This document shows positions 1-10,555 of a stretch of 64,000 nucleotides of DNA, in pieces. A program made the position numbers and the translations under genes. The stretch lies in assembly GCA_023014485.1 (NCBI GenBank), contig JAJOZX010001863.1, positions 360,001 through 424,000 on the forward strand, in the 5' to 3' direction. This DNA is from Bathynomus jamesi. Taxonomy: Eukaryota; Arthropoda; Malacostraca; Isopoda; Cirolanidae. Numbering within the stretch: the stretch's first letter is position 1; every line of letters starts with the position of its first letter. The notes beneath the pieces are model-generated. The model searched no databases. It was not told where the DNA came from and saw only the letters and a list, made by a program, of their open reading frames with translations.

Positions 1-234
1 ATTATCTGGTCCAATGAAAGACCGTCTGAAGTCATAGAATGGCAAAGAGACTCTCCAAAAGTTAACGTGTGGCTTGGAATGACCAAATCCAAAATTTATG
101 GCCCATTCTTCTTTGCGGAAGCAACTGTAACAGGTACCGTCTACCTTGATATGCTTCAGCAGTTTCTCGAACCACAGCTTCTTGATGATGGCATTCTTGA
201 TAATGTTGTGTTTCAACAAGATGGAGCACCATAA
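1..234 (+). pseudogene. Mariner transposase central fragment
   Basis: The frame from base 1 is open for 77 codons and contains SPKVNVWLGMTKSKIYGPFF, a YLDMLQQFLEPQL block and a QQDGAP motif, i.e. the core leading to the second catalytic Asp of a Tc1/mariner DDE transposase. The stop (TAA, 232-234) is created by the first bases of the inverted arm, so truncation is a direct result of the fold-back. The N-terminal helix-turn-helix region and the third Asp are absent. Non-functional fragment. Confidence 0.8.
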
Positions 235-475
235 ATTTTGGATTTGGTCATTCGAAGCCACACGTTAACTTTTGGAGAGTCTTTGCCATTCTATGACTTC
301 AGACGGTCTTTCATTGGACCAGATAATGAAAAAATTATGAAAATAAAATTATGAAAATTTTTAGAAATTTATACATTTTTAACACATATTAAACATGATA
401 AACATAAATAAAAGTGTGTTTTTAAAAAATTTGTCCGATTTCATTGAAATAGATAGTTAATTCTGGGACACCCTG
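1..475 (-). mobile_element. Mariner-like element, fold-back remnant cut by window edge
   Basis: The right end at 475 reads as a typical mariner terminus (CAGGGTGTCCCAG on the minus strand) followed by the TA target dinucleotide at 476-477. Bases 231-327 are a nearly perfect inverted copy of 1-99 (one substitution, one 2-bp deletion), with 100-230 as the loop, so the element folds back on its own transposase segment. The left arm starts exactly at the window edge, so its true extent is unknown. The transposase piece is close to the DD41D element at 20166-21383, which suggests the same family. Confidence 0.8.
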
Positions 476-477
476 TA

Positions 478-587
478 TTTAGTATTTAATTACATTCCAG
501 TTTACAGTAATGTATTTGGTATTTAAATACAAATTTGCGTGGCATTTAGTATTTAAATACATTTTAAAGTATTTATGACCATCTCTG
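478..587 (-). mobile_element. MITE end with ATTTAAATAC-rich repeats
   Basis: The stretch holds three imperfect copies of GTATTTAAATAC and ends, read on the minus strand, with CAGAGATGGTCATAAATAC, a terminus often seen on hAT-type MITEs in arthropods (established knowledge, not checked here). The mariner element to its left appears to have inserted into or truncated it. Only one end is visible. Confidence 0.4.
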
Positions 588-770
588 ACACTGATCCCCC
601 TATTTGCTTGGCAATACTGCTGCGAGCTGCACGTACCCTGAAGTGTGTGTATGAGCAGGATGTTTTATGTGAAAAGAAGTGTAATTCTTCATACTTCCAC
701 TTAAACTATGAATGTATCGATGAATAATATACAGTGTATATACTGTATGTGTTTACTTGTATATATTTAA

Positions 771-1075
771 TCATCCGCCAAAATTTTTCATTCTGACGAA
801 GGTCAAGCTTGTGCCCCACCTTAGACCTACAGCTTAACGTGGAATCCGAACCACGACCCAGCATAGAAGTCAGAAATTACAAAGTCCTCGCCCAGACTCG
901 ATCTCGAGACCTCCGATCAGCAGCTCAGCGTGTTAACCACTAGGCTACGCAGGCCACCTATTTATCTTCCAATCATTTTTTTTTTTGGTATGGAAGGATG
1001 AATAGCTGGGTGAGCTCAGCGCTGTCCGCCGTCGCTGAGAATCGAATCCTGGGCCGGTGGTAGTCAACGGCACTC
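771..1075 (-). mobile_element. SINE-A copy (dimeric tRNA-like SINE)
   Basis: Minus-strand copy of a dispersed family also found at 12402, 23201, 42149, 57051, 59918 and 61127. Reading the minus strand there are two tRNA-like modules, each with A/B-box-like sequence (the outer one with a GATTCGATTC-type B box near 1039-1049, the inner with a TTAACAC..TCGAG block), then a shared 3' tail (AAGCTTGACCTTCGTCAGAA) near 785-810. The (TA)n tail is short here. Boundaries are approximate. Confidence 0.75.
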
Positions 1076-1194
1076 ATTGGAAACCAGTTTTAATGTTCGA
1101 CAGCTCAAGTCGTTTGGACAGACACACACGCGGAGAGTGAAGGACAAGTGGTGACTATTCCCCACTTACCATTAATCTTCTAAGAAGAAACACT

Positions 1195-1240
<46 letters not shown>

Positions 1241-1625
1241 GTTTAGCATCATTCCATCAGTGTGTTATTATACTATGAGCATTTTTATCCCTAAAGAACA
1301 AATTAAAAAGTGCAGACTTCTTTTTAGTTTCACCGACTATCGATCTGTCACCGGAAACTCGGAAATCGCACGCAAGATCCTCGTAAAGAAGGAAACCGAC
1401 GCTACGTCTGAATTATGGGGAGCTAAGCACACTAGCACTGCTCAGGCACTGTCGAGGCATTATGCGGCATCATGTATAGGTAAATTCAGAAAACGCTTCA
1501 GGAGATGTCAGCTTCAAAATTCGGTATCTCAAATTCATTCATCACTTCCGTTCTTGTCTGTAGGTGAAGCCTGTAAATCGTGTATCAAGCAACCTGTTCA
1601 TTATGGTCTTAAACAGCACAATATC

Positions 1626-1676
<51 letters not shown>

Positions 1677-2139
1677 CTTGGTTGAATGGTTTGTTCTTAG
1701 GGAAGCGTATATATATATATATATATATATTATTGACATATTGAAGCTTGTCTTTGCGTTATTTGTTTTTATTTTTATCAAGGAAACTCGTTGAAGTTAT
1801 GGAAATCAAAGATTTTCGTTGCAGGATCTGATCTCGTTCTGAGAGCTCCATTCATTGACCGAATGTGGTCTGATTAGGCCTATTTCTAGGAATCTGAAAA
1901 AAAAAAAGGCTTCATTTTTCTCGACGTGGTGTATTGTTAAAAAGAGAATGGGTGTGGCACGTCACGGACAGACAACGGTAAGAGGCACAGAAAGAACAGG
2001 TTTTGGGAAGGCAAAAATGTATTGGTGAGGAGGAAAAAGCATGTTGAAGTTGAGGTTATACGAGATAATTAATTTGGAAAGAGAACACAGGAAGAATGAA
2101 AGGTGACTGTTTGTGTGTGTGTGTGTGTGTCTATATATG
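1076..2139. other. Unassigned stretch with microsatellites
   Basis: No recognisable gene. Microsatellites lie at 1200-1237 (TA), 1628-1677 (TC then TA), 1707-1731 (TA) and 2113-2131 (TG). A plus-strand reading frame at 1236-1685 is open for about 110 codons before it runs into the TC/TA array; I recognise no family in it and give it no function. Confidence 0.5.
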
Positions 2140-2689
2140 CAGTGGTGTAGTGCTGTGGGAACGCGTGGGAACGGCGTTCCCTTACTTTTTTTGGTAGACG
2201 GAACGGCGTTCCCTCACTATTTCAAATAAATCCGAACTTACAAATCTCTAACGTCATGAAATTTTAATTCACACCCCTAGAAGAAATATGTGAAAGAATC
2301 ATTAACTGTTTCATTTCTTTTAGCTTCGACTGAGGCAATGCTAGCCTATAAAGATCTGGTGAAACAGTCACTACGGCGTACCAGTTGTTAACTTTTTTTA
2401 GTTAATCATTCCAGTTGTTAGCTATTTTTATTCATCGTACTGGATGTCGTATATCTAATGACACTGGAAATACTGTATCTTCAACCTTGGAATATATCCT
2501 AATATCCAGTGCATATGACCTCAAAATATCCCTGAAATTGGTCAGATTTCAAAAGATTTCCCGGGGGGCTTACAGTGCCCCCGGACCCCCAGCTGTATGG
2601 GCTCGTCGCGCTCGCCATTGTCCCCCCCACATCTGAGTAACACTTTCAAAATGCGTTCCCCCACTTCTTTATTTAGCACTACACCACTG
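2140..2689. mobile_element. hAT-type MITE, 550 bp
   Basis: Begins CAGTGGTGTAGTGCT and ends with its reverse complement; the first 15 bases of the terminal inverted repeats are identical. The eight bases outside the left end (tatatatg) and right end (tgtatatg) match at 7 of 8 positions, the 8-bp target duplication expected for hAT, although both lie in a TA/TG-rich tract. Internal sequence includes GGAACGGCGTTCC palindromic repeats near 2170-2215. No transposase domain seen. Confidence 0.75.
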
Positions 2690-3075
2690 TGTATATGTGT
2701 GTGCGCGCATGCGCATAGGTAGCTGGGCATAATGAGGTTGAGTGTATGATAATTCACAGATGTAGTGGGACAATTGTTTTTGTGAGGTAACACTTGTTAT
2801 TTTTCGAAAACTTATTTTATTGTCGGGAAAAGATAAAGGTTAAGTTAGTTAAGGTTCGGTTTGGTTGGTTAGGTTAGATTAGCGAGTACCTCACTATTTA
2901 ATGACATCAGAAAACACCCTTCGAGCCCTCAACTGCGTTCGAAACACTTATCATGCCCTTCTTGGTTCAATGGCACTAACGTTAGGTTAGGTTAAATTGA
3001 GTTTGGTTAATTAGATTTTTAGATATATCGATTTGAAAACGTCATTACCTCCCTTATGCCGAGATATGCATATTG
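2690..3075. repeat. Dispersed repeat R1, copy 1 (TTAGG-like core)
   Basis: Homologous to 55225-56075 (the latter interrupted by a MITE): both contain GTATGATAATTCACA / GTGTGATAATTCACA, then TTTTGTGAGGTA, then a degenerate run of GGTTA units, then ACCTCACTATTTA and AAACACCCTTCGAGCC, then a second GGTTA run and a (TG)n microsatellite. The GGTTA-rich tracts resemble the arthropod telomeric unit TTAGG but are interrupted and not a telomere array. Confidence 0.65.
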
Positions 3076-3147
3076 TGTGTGTGTGTGTGTGTAAGCTCGA
3101 GAGAGAGAGTAAACTGGGCGGCATATTTATTTTATGAAAATGGAACC

Positions 3148-3222
<75 letters not shown>

Positions 3223-3226
3223 AGAG
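3076..3226. repeat. (TG)n and (GA)n microsatellites
   Basis: A (TG)n tract at about 3075-3092 is followed by a 70-bp (GA)n array at 3153-3226 with one interruption. Any frame through these is low-complexity. Confidence 0.95.
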
Positions 3227-3699
3227 TGTTCCAAAAATACTTTCCCTTTAATTTTTCCTAATTAGTTCTACCTTAAATGAACTAAGAATGGTCATTTATA
3301 ATTTTTAGCCTCCTCCTTTTGTTTACCTTTCCAAACACCCTGAAAAGGTTTCTAATAAAAAAAAATATATTTCCCAAACTGTAAACCTTCAAAAAGAATT
3401 TATTTATTTATTGTATGTACAGAATTCGCAGAAATGAATATCGATCAAATACGAAATCTATATCTGGAAGACGGAAGGAACGCAAATACTTTGTACAGAG
3501 CGGACGAAACTTGGAATGTAATTTCTATTCCTGTAACAGAGGATTAGTCCAGAATTCATTTGGGCATTTCTGAAGGACTTTACGAAGTTGGTGATATCGT
3601 AAAAGAATCGTTCTTGGATCAGCCTTCAAGAATTCTTATAGAAACGATAAACTGTACAAACTTGGTCCTATTTATCCTAAATAATTGGAGTATGCTTCT
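3227..3699. other. Unassigned; possible short exon-like segment
   Basis: No recognised repeat. A pyrimidine/T-rich tract ending in acag at 3421 is followed by a 40-codon open frame (3422-3546) with balanced composition ending in TAG; this looks exon-like but I cannot match it to a family. Confidence 0.25.
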
Positions 3700-4230
3700 C
3701 ATGTGTTGGGGGTGGCTCAACCTACACAGCTCTACTTGACCGGTGGAATCAAAGGTTTTTCGTCTCATCACTTCACCGCCTCTTACTGACTGTCTTCAAT
3801 CCCTTTCTCTTCGCGCAATGTTACCTCACCCTCTCTTTACTATCGCTATTATAACGGACGCAATGTTACCTCACCCTCTCTTTACTATCGCTATTATAAC
3901 GGACACTGCTCTTCAGAACTCTCTAACTGCGTGCCTCCTCCTTTATGGAGAGCATGCAGTATCAAACTTTCGACACATTCTTATCCCTTTTCTGTCCAAC
4001 TCGATAACGCAAGGGGTAATCGATATTCTCAAGCTTTCATCCACTCAACCGGTCAACTCTGGAACAACCTTCCTTTCCTCAATTCATTTTTACCTTTGTG
4101 TATGACCTCCAATCTTTGAAACGCCGAGTATCCGGACATCTCGAAAGCTTTGGACCTGATTTTTGGTTTCTTCTTTCTTCTATGGAGGGAGGAGGGGGCG
4201 ATTTTGCGGGCGTTCGGCCTTGGCCCCTTC
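3700..4230 (+). pseudogene. Non-LTR retrotransposon ORF2 C-terminus (decayed)
   Basis: Across shifting frames the plus strand encodes blocks typical of the end of LINE ORF2: SPPLTDCLQSLSLR, SLLSLL*RT (from a YRYYxGHCS-type motif), a CVPPPLWRACS block, and GQLWNNLP. Reading frame changes at about 3815, 3903 and 4080 and an internal 45-bp duplication make it non-functional. It is a different LINE type from the one at 44420-48167, whose C-terminus reads differently. RT and endonuclease domains are absent. Confidence 0.6.
3815..3904. repeat. 45-bp tandem duplication inside the LINE fragment
   Basis: Two identical 45-bp units beginning GCAATGTTACCTCACCC at 3815 and 3860. The unit is a multiple of three, so it duplicates 15 codons of the LINE C-terminal region without shifting frame. 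Confidence 0.9.
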
Positions 4231-4740
4231 CTGCATAAAAAAAATGTAATTACTGAATACAGTTCATGAATTTTAGTCATTTTTGGGGCTTTCCGTATAA
4301 TACTCGAATCGTGACATTTGTGCTAAAGTTTTTCATTAAATGTGTAATGATGATGTCACTTGCATTAAATTTCAAAAACTTTTTCGAGGCATGCACACCC
4401 TGCTTTGATGGGTGGATTGGCTCGTGTGAAATCGTGAAAGAATGCTGGCTGGTCCTTTGGGAGCGCGAACAACGACAGCACTGACTGCGCTTTTTCTGCG
4501 AGAGGCGTTTACCGAACGCTCCGCGAGCACTTTATATTGAACGATTAAAAACCAACTAATTTATGTGATTGAGGAAGCTCGAACGACAGCCACAGTTTGT
4601 TTTTCAGAGAGAGCGCAGAATTGAAGCCATCCGTATCTGTCAGTACAAAACCTGACAAAGAAACGTCATAATATATTTTTAGATGTTTAATTTGGAACGC
4701 AAAGAAAACCCTTAATTCTAAATGTCTTAACCTTTAGAGG
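4231..4740. other. Unassigned stretch
   Basis: No repeat structure, RNA gene or recognisable protein seen on either strand. Confidence 0.4.
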
Positions 4741-5196
4741 TGGCACTGGCACTTTATTGATTCCTCTAAAAATATTAGGCCCCCATAGACGGTCAATCAT
4801 GATTGCCAAACATTGTGATTGCGCAAGCGTTGTTGTTTCCCATACACTTGTAAGGAGATTGCACAATCTTCAGTTAGTCTCGGTGGCGCGGCTGAACAAC
4901 AACATGAGTGAAGCTGCATGTGCCAATTGTGCCATGGCTGCTAGTGCGAGACTGAACGTGATTGTGCAATCATTGCCATACACCGTCATGCATGATTACG
5001 CAAACGTCATGATTGACGAAAAATATCTGACAGTGTTTGATATCCTTCAATCATTTGCACAAGCTTTCAATCATACCCATACACGAACAAAATGATTGCA
5101 CGATCACAATGATTGTCAATCATGATTGACCGTCTATGAGGGCCTTTTTTTAAGGATGAAAATACATTACAGGATCGAGGGGAAGTACCAGTGCCA
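4741..5196. mobile_element. MITE with nested inverted repeats (AATCATGATTG-rich)
   Basis: Strong inverted repeats at 4778-4821 and 5101-5144 (GGCCCCCATAGACGGTCAAT / reverse complement, few mismatches). Further out, TGGCACTGGCACTT (4741) is mirrored by AAGTACCAGTGCCA (ends 5196), so the element may be this larger size. The interior is packed with CAATCATG / ATTGCGCAA-type words on both strands. No coding sequence and no clear target duplication, so the superfamily is open. Confidence 0.65.
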
Positions 5197-5198
5197 CA

Positions 5199-6040
5199 GA
5201 TACAAAGGTCCATTTCTTTATCTGGCCACTCGGGTTTTGAACTTAGCAAGGGACGATTTACCCCCAACATATGAATTTTGAATGGAGGGAATACATCCGT
5301 GTGTAAACATATTAATTAGATTTTTCTCAACGTACATTGAAATAACGGGAGAAGTTGTCTTTAAAGTTTAAGCCTAAAATGCATTCCATATTTATTCTCA
5401 TTAACAATTAGGTATAATTATCTTTTTAACCAAGTTATTAACATGTCAATTAATTTATCCGGAATTAACTACGTTTTTAGCTATTTTGGCCAATGATTAC
5501 TAAATTCGAACCAATTAATTATTTATTGGTTTGGAAAAAAAACCCACACACAAAAAGTCGAAGCTTAACGGTCACGAGATGGTTCTCTTCGCTGCTTCCT
5601 GGAAAGGGTTGGCATTTGAGGGCTGTAGCTAATTTTGAAACAAAAATATCCGTACATTACGTCAGAAAGTTATAAATCAGTGATGGGTACTAATTATTAC
5701 TATTAAAAACGATTTTAAAAGCCTTCATTTCATTATAGGTGTATAAAAAGACGAGTTTGCGATAACAAGGATGAAAATTACATTACGTATCACGCGTTTG
5801 GGGGATAGATTTATTATCTTGGGAAAAGACTTCACTCTTAAATTTAGCTTTGAGATTTCCAAATGATCCTTCGCTAGAGTATCTGTCACGCGAATAAAAA
5901 GGGATTCACCGCCAACTTTATGTATGTACGATGCGCTGAAAACGCATTGTACCGTTACATTTAAAAAATAACCTTTCATAACTTATTATAATTATCAGTA
6001 AATTAATAACTCATAAAATAATACTGTACAGTACAATATA
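5199..6040. other. Unassigned AT-rich stretch
   Basis: No repeat family, tRNA-like element or protein domain recognised; short open frames at 5493-5675 and 5725-5979 have no recognisable motifs. Confidence 0.4.
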
Positions 6041-7021
6041 GAGTGTCCCCAAAAAAAATATACTCTTTATAGCATCATATATTTTATAATTTAAAAAAAA
6101 AAAAACAATATATTGTTATAGCAATTGCCAATGAAAGGTAAATTAGTAATCTAAGTGATCAAAATGTTATAGCGAGTTGTTTGCATATAAAATTTAATTA
6201 ACCGCCAAGTGCTCAAAACGTTCTCCGGCGGCATGAATGCACTTTCAATACAACAAAATCGTGTGGTCTGATGAAGCTACCTTCATGTGAATGGCACAGT
6301 AAATCGACACAACTGCAGGTACTGGTCACTTGATAATCCACACGTTTATGTGGATAAACATGTTAATTTACCAGGATTAACAGCATGGTGTGGTTTATCA
6401 TCCAGGCGTTTGGTTGGACCATTTTTCTTTAATGGGACAGTTACCGGTGCCGCATATCTCGACATGCTGCGGACAGAAATTATACCTGCAGTTCGGAAGT
6501 TGTTTGGAAACGACGACTTTTACTTTCAACAAGATGGAGCCCCCCCCCTCATTATCATTGTGATTTCAGAAGGTACCTCGATGAAACGTTGCCTAACCGT
6601 TGGATAGGACGAAGAGGAAGCGTTGAGTATCCTCCACGTTCACCGGACTTGACTCCACTTGATTTTTACTTGTGGGGCTACCTGAAGGATGTAGTTTATG
6701 GTACAAGACATGCAACACTTGAACACCTTAAGGATGCAATTAGGGAAAAGTGCGGGACCATCACAGCATCCACATTAGTCCATGTCTGCGAATCAGTTAG
6801 TCGACGCATTCAAAAGTGCATTCATGCCGCCGGAGAACATTTTGAGCACTTGGCGTAGTTAATTAAATTTTATATGCAAACAATTCGCTATAACATTTTG
6901 ATCACTTAGATTACTAATTTACCTTTCATTGGCAATTGCTATAACAACATATTGTTTTTTTTTTTTAATTATAAAATATATAATGCTATAAAGAGTATAT
7001 AGTTTTTTTTGGGACACCCTG
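6041..7021 (+). mobile_element. Mariner-like element whose 5' end is an inverted copy of its 3' end
   Basis: The right end reads GGGACACCCTG followed by TA. The left 205 bp (6041-6246) is the reverse complement of the right 205 bp (about 6812-7021), including the last codons of the transposase (CATGCCGCCGGAGAA on the right; its complement on the left). Between them lies transposase sequence starting just before the first catalytic Asp. The normal 5' UTR and N-terminal half of the gene are missing. The left terminus is slightly decayed (GAGTGTCCCC). Confidence 0.88.
6250..6858 (+). pseudogene. Mariner-like transposase, catalytic and C-terminal part
   Basis: Begins with VWSDEATF (first catalytic Asp), then in 6287-6546 continues through [29 protein letters not shown] and [10 protein letters not shown] (second Asp). 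A frameshift near 6546-6590, beside a run of nine C, moves to the frame 6589-6858 carrying [30 protein letters not shown] (third Asp) and a C-terminus ending at 6858. The helix-turn-helix N-terminus is absent, replaced by the inverted 3' end. Same broad family as the element at 20166-21383 but clearly divergent. Confidence 0.85.
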
Positions 7022-7076
7022 TATATCGTTTACTACAAGAGCGATCTTCAAAAGAAAACCAAACCACATTTATTTC

Positions 7077-7079
<3 letters not shown>

Positions 7080-7111
<32 letters not shown>
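7080..7111. repeat. (TA)n microsatellite
   Basis: Pure TA array of about 32 bp directly abutting the 45-bp hairpin arm. Confidence 0.95.
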
Positions 7112-7115
<4 letters not shown>

Positions 7116-7240
7116 CAAACAACCACAAGGAAAAGGAAACACAAAGTCCGATCGCTTTCGTGATATATTCACATTATCAAGGAAGAACAGAAAATAGCGA
7201 TCGGACTTTGTGTTTCCTTTTCCTTGTGGTTGTTTGCTTA
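7112..7240. repeat. Perfect 45-bp inverted repeat with 39-nt loop
   Basis: Arms 7112-7156 and 7196-7240 are exact reverse complements (TAAGCAAACAACCACAAGG outermost, AAGTCCGATCGCT innermost). The loop carries no recognisable motif. It could be a minimal MITE or a local fold-back duplication. Confidence 0.9.
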
Positions 7241-7270
7241 TTAATAAGGTCACGTGTTATTTTGTGATTC

Positions 7271-7304
<34 letters not shown>

Positions 7305-7464
7305 CTATATATATATATCATACTTTCTATATACTTGACAATGATGCTATGAGGTGCTCCTACCCTGAATGAGTGTATGGGCGAAGCGACGCTTTATGCA
7401 AAACAGTGAAGCTTTTTTCCCCCAGTTATACTTAAACTGTTGGCATGCGTGTCTCTAGCATTGA

Positions 7465-7514
<50 letters not shown>
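7241..7514. other. Spacer with two (TA)n arrays
   Basis: TA arrays at about 7278-7320 and 7467-7514 flank a short unassigned segment. The second array is the left flank of the hAT element. Confidence 0.8.
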
Positions 7515-7517
<3 letters not shown>

Positions 7518-7674
7518 TGATGTAGGTCACATCCGCATCGGCGGAACATCCGCACATTTTCTCGCATCCGCACCCGCATCCGCACTTTGGACTGCGGATG
7601 TCGTGCGGATGTGGACCGTTGAGATAAAATGTCATTAATAAGCGGAAATTATCAAATTCTACTATATTAATAGA

Positions 7675-8438
7675 CAGTGGCGACTCGTGGTATAAATGTA
7701 TGGGGGTGCGATTTCATAAAATTTATAATTTTTAGAATTGTAGTACATAAACAATCACATGGTGCTTCCGTACGGTACTTATATGTCAAAAGAAGCCATA
7801 AATTTGTATTAAAAAAATACTTTAATAAAATATAAAAATAATTGTTGAATAAATTTGACTATAATAAATTTGACTATAATAATGTACCACTGTACGACAA
7901 CACGGACTCACAATAGGCTAGTGCGAATCCAACTGCCGCTCACAAGAGTACTATACTTGTATTAACATATGCGGCTATGCCAGACGTACAATTCTAGTTA
8001 ATTACAAATAAGTAATAATTTTAATAAAATACATATAAATGGCTTATATCATTATTACTGAAGTAACTATTAGTAAAAATAAGTTATTATAAAAAAATTC
8101 GCGATTGTACTTATATTTTCATTACAATAGTAAAATATAATTTATATTTACTTGAGCGAAAAATCTATCGCTCCATTCGGCTGCAATATTATTTTGTATT
8201 CAAACAGCGGTACGCTATTTGAAGCTATGCTATAAGTTTAGAATATTATGTACTGTATGAAGGCTTACTCAAAATGCCTCATGAATCATGATATGCCACA
8301 TGAATTTTTAAAATATATTTCAAGAATATTTATTTTAATATCTTAAAATTAATATATTTTTTATCTGTTAAATTAATATTTATCGTTTCAAGCAAGGGGA
8401 GCGACCGCTCCATCGCTCCTATACGCCAGTCGCCACTG
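7675..8438. mobile_element. hAT-type MITE inserted in the hAT element
   Basis: Termini CAGTGGCGACT and AGTCGCCACTG are inverted. Perfect 8-bp target duplication TTAATAGA at 7667-7674 and 8439-8446. The interior is AT-rich without coding potential; CGCTCC/GGAGCG motifs sit near both ends (8170, 8395-8420). Confidence 0.93.
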
Positions 8439-8515
8439 TTAATAGAACTAGTTCATTGTGCGCAAAAGTGATGCAAGCGACAAGACGAGAGGCTGTTCTT
8501 GTATGAAGTTACTCT

Positions 8516-9041
8516 CTTGCAACCTACTTAGATCCACGTTACAAAGCTAAGTTATTTTCACCTAGTACATTAGAACGAGTTAAATCATCACTTGGCAAAG
8601 CAGTTGAAGAGCTTCAATCTCTTGAATCTGTCGCTTCGCCACCCACCAAAAGAATAAAAGTTTCAGTGACAGAACCAACACCTTCAACAAGCAAATCTAT
8701 CACAGAATCTGTCTCAGTTTCTTGAGTCAAGCAGCAATGACGAGACCTACGCGATGTCAAAAGATGTAGTAAAAATGATCGAGAGCTATCACCAAGAAAA
8801 ACGCCTGGCTGCATGTGACAATCCTATTAGTTGGTGGAAAAATACGCAGAATATCTATCCATACTTGAGTAAACTTGCAAGGAAACATTTAGCCTGTCCT
8901 CCAACAAACGTACCAAGCGAGAGATTATTTAGCAGTGCTGGATTAATATATGATGAAAAGAGAAACAGACTGGCAGCAGAAAAGGCAGAAAAATTAATGT
9001 TCCTTAAGCATAACCTTCCTATAATTAAGTTTGAACATTAA
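8516..9041 (+). pseudogene. hAT transposase C-terminal part
   Basis: The frame at 8516 carries LATYLDPRYKAKLF, a block common upstream of the hAT C-terminal domain, and a Ser/Thr/Pro-rich linker. A frameshift near 8710 (a stop follows in the first frame) leads to 8754-9041, which has ISWWKNTQNIYPYLSKLARK, VPSERLFSSAGLIYDEKRNR and LMFLKHNL, the classic hAT family dimerisation motif. The N-terminal zinc finger (BED) and DDE first half are missing, probably lost by internal deletion where the MITE now lies. Confidence 0.85.
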
Positions 9042-9500
9042 ACGATGAACATCTTAGTTTACTTTATTTTAATTACTCATTTATAAATATGCCTAATAAA
9101 ACTTTAAACTTAATATAAATAGTTATCAAGCTAATTAAAGATCTCTTTCTATAAGGGTGGAGGTTGGGGAAAGAGGTTGGTGGGATGCATTTGAGTTGGG
9201 TTCACGTCCCGCATCCTGGTAACACAATTATGGTTTCTAATTGTGGCTGAAATTCAACAAAATATAACGAATTTATTTGCAGACGAATTCACTAATTGAT
9301 TTCTATATTAGTTAGATGCTTGATATTATTTTATTTGTTCAGAGAAAAGTACAGCAATTATTGTACAATTAATCAATTATACTACATTATAGCTACAGCT
9401 CTCTCTATATAATAACTTATTATATACGTTAAACACAACAAATCTCGAATATATCCTAAAAATAACGAAAATGTAGACATCCGCATCCGCATCCGCATAT

Positions 9501-10358
9501 CAGTGGCGTGCGGTCCATGGAAGCAAGGGAAGCAATGCTTCCCTATTCAAAGAAAGAAAAATGCTGTATTATACGTACTTTAAAGTTTAAACAGTTCAAT
9601 ATGTTTAATAATTTGTACAAAATCATTTTATTATACTATTTATAGCATTTGATTGTAATCATGGTGGATACATTGGTTGCCGTTCGTGCAAGAACCTTTA
9701 AGAAAGCCGACGCAAAAAATCTCGAGTTGGACAACAATTGACGAAATGCATCCTTTTTCCCAATGACTTTCGCTTTTTTTTTACTGTTACAAATTGTTTC
9801 TTTCCATTCTAAAAACTCATTTAATGTTTAATAATGTAGTATTTATTGAATACAACAAGTTTCATATATAGTTTTTCTACTAAAAAATTCCATGGCCATG
9901 TTAAGCGAAAAAGAATATATATTTATCGTTATTTTATCCTTCCCTATGTCAAAAAGGAAGCAATTTAGATTTCGCTGTCCAGATCTTATAGTTAATTTTC
10001 TTGAAATATCTGGCAACTTATACGTGCTGTCTGCTGTCATTCTCTCATTTAAAGCGAATACATAACTACGCTAGAAATGCGCAAGGGGAAGAAAGGCTTG
10101 CAAGTTTAGCTTTAATCTCAATTGAGAAAAAGCTTCTTAAGGATATGAAAACCGATGCCTTTTACGAAGAAATAATAGATATATTTAATAAAAAAGAAAG
10201 AAGAATAGAATTAACCTATAAGTAAAGTAAGTACATGATTATATGTGTTTTGTTTTTATTATATACGAGTATTTTAAAGTTTTATTTTTATTTTATATAA
10301 TCTTTGTTGTTTTTGCTTGAATTGCTTCCCCTTGACGAAAAATCACCGCACGCCACTG
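9501..10358 (+). mobile_element. hAT deletion derivative (CAGTGGCGTGCGGT ends)
   Basis: Terminal inverted repeats CAGTGGCGTGCGGT at 9501 and its complement ending at 10358; further subterminal matches include GGGAAGCAA on the left and GGGGAAGCAA mirrored on the right. It cuts the right end of the CATCCGC hAT. The flanks (ccgcatat / gtatatat) are only loosely alike, so the target duplication is uncertain. Confidence 0.8.
10030..10225 (+). pseudogene. hAT (TTF/ZMYM-type) transposase C-terminal remnant
   Basis: The frame encodes NAQGEERLASLALISIEKK followed by a helical region and KKERRIELTYK before the stop at 10225. This is the C-terminal dimerisation block of the TTF-zinc-finger hAT group (usual form: MSQERLSSLALLSIE). 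The short upstream part of this frame and the preceding frames hold no zinc finger or DDE motif. A similar remnant occurs in the unrelated-looking element at 56108-56693. Confidence 0.7.
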
Positions 10359-10509
10359 GTATATATATATATATATATATATATATGACGGGAGACATTT
10401 TTTTTTATTTTATACGGTTTTGCGATAATAAATTTGTTCCGACCTTTAAATTTCTACAAATCTTCAAACAGATCACTGAAAAAACATTTAAATTTTATTT
10501 AGTGGATTT

Positions 10510-10555
<46 letters not shown>

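Larger units (their letters stand above)
7515..9500 (+). mobile_element. hAT element with CATCCGCATCCGC subterminal repeats, interrupted
   Basis: Left end TAGTGATGTAG lies at the edge of a (TA)n array and is followed by repeated GCATCCGCA/CGCACCCGCATCC motifs; the mirror-image set is at 9475-9500, directly cut by the next hAT element. A hATC dimerisation domain lies at 8754-9041. A 764-bp MITE is inserted at 7675-8438. Related, by its ATCCGCATCC repeats, to the MITEs at 40167-40598 and 46332-46830 and, by its TAGTGAT end, to 50572-51708. Confidence 0.8.

Noticed and set aside
1236..1685. 149-residue open frame as a host gene
   Set aside because: Its last third is translated TC/TA microsatellite, no known motif appears, and length without stops is within chance for six frames over 64 kb.
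2690..3075. Interstitial telomere array
   Set aside because: GGTTA units are interrupted and embedded in a dispersed repeat with a second copy at 55225, so this is not a telomeric tract.
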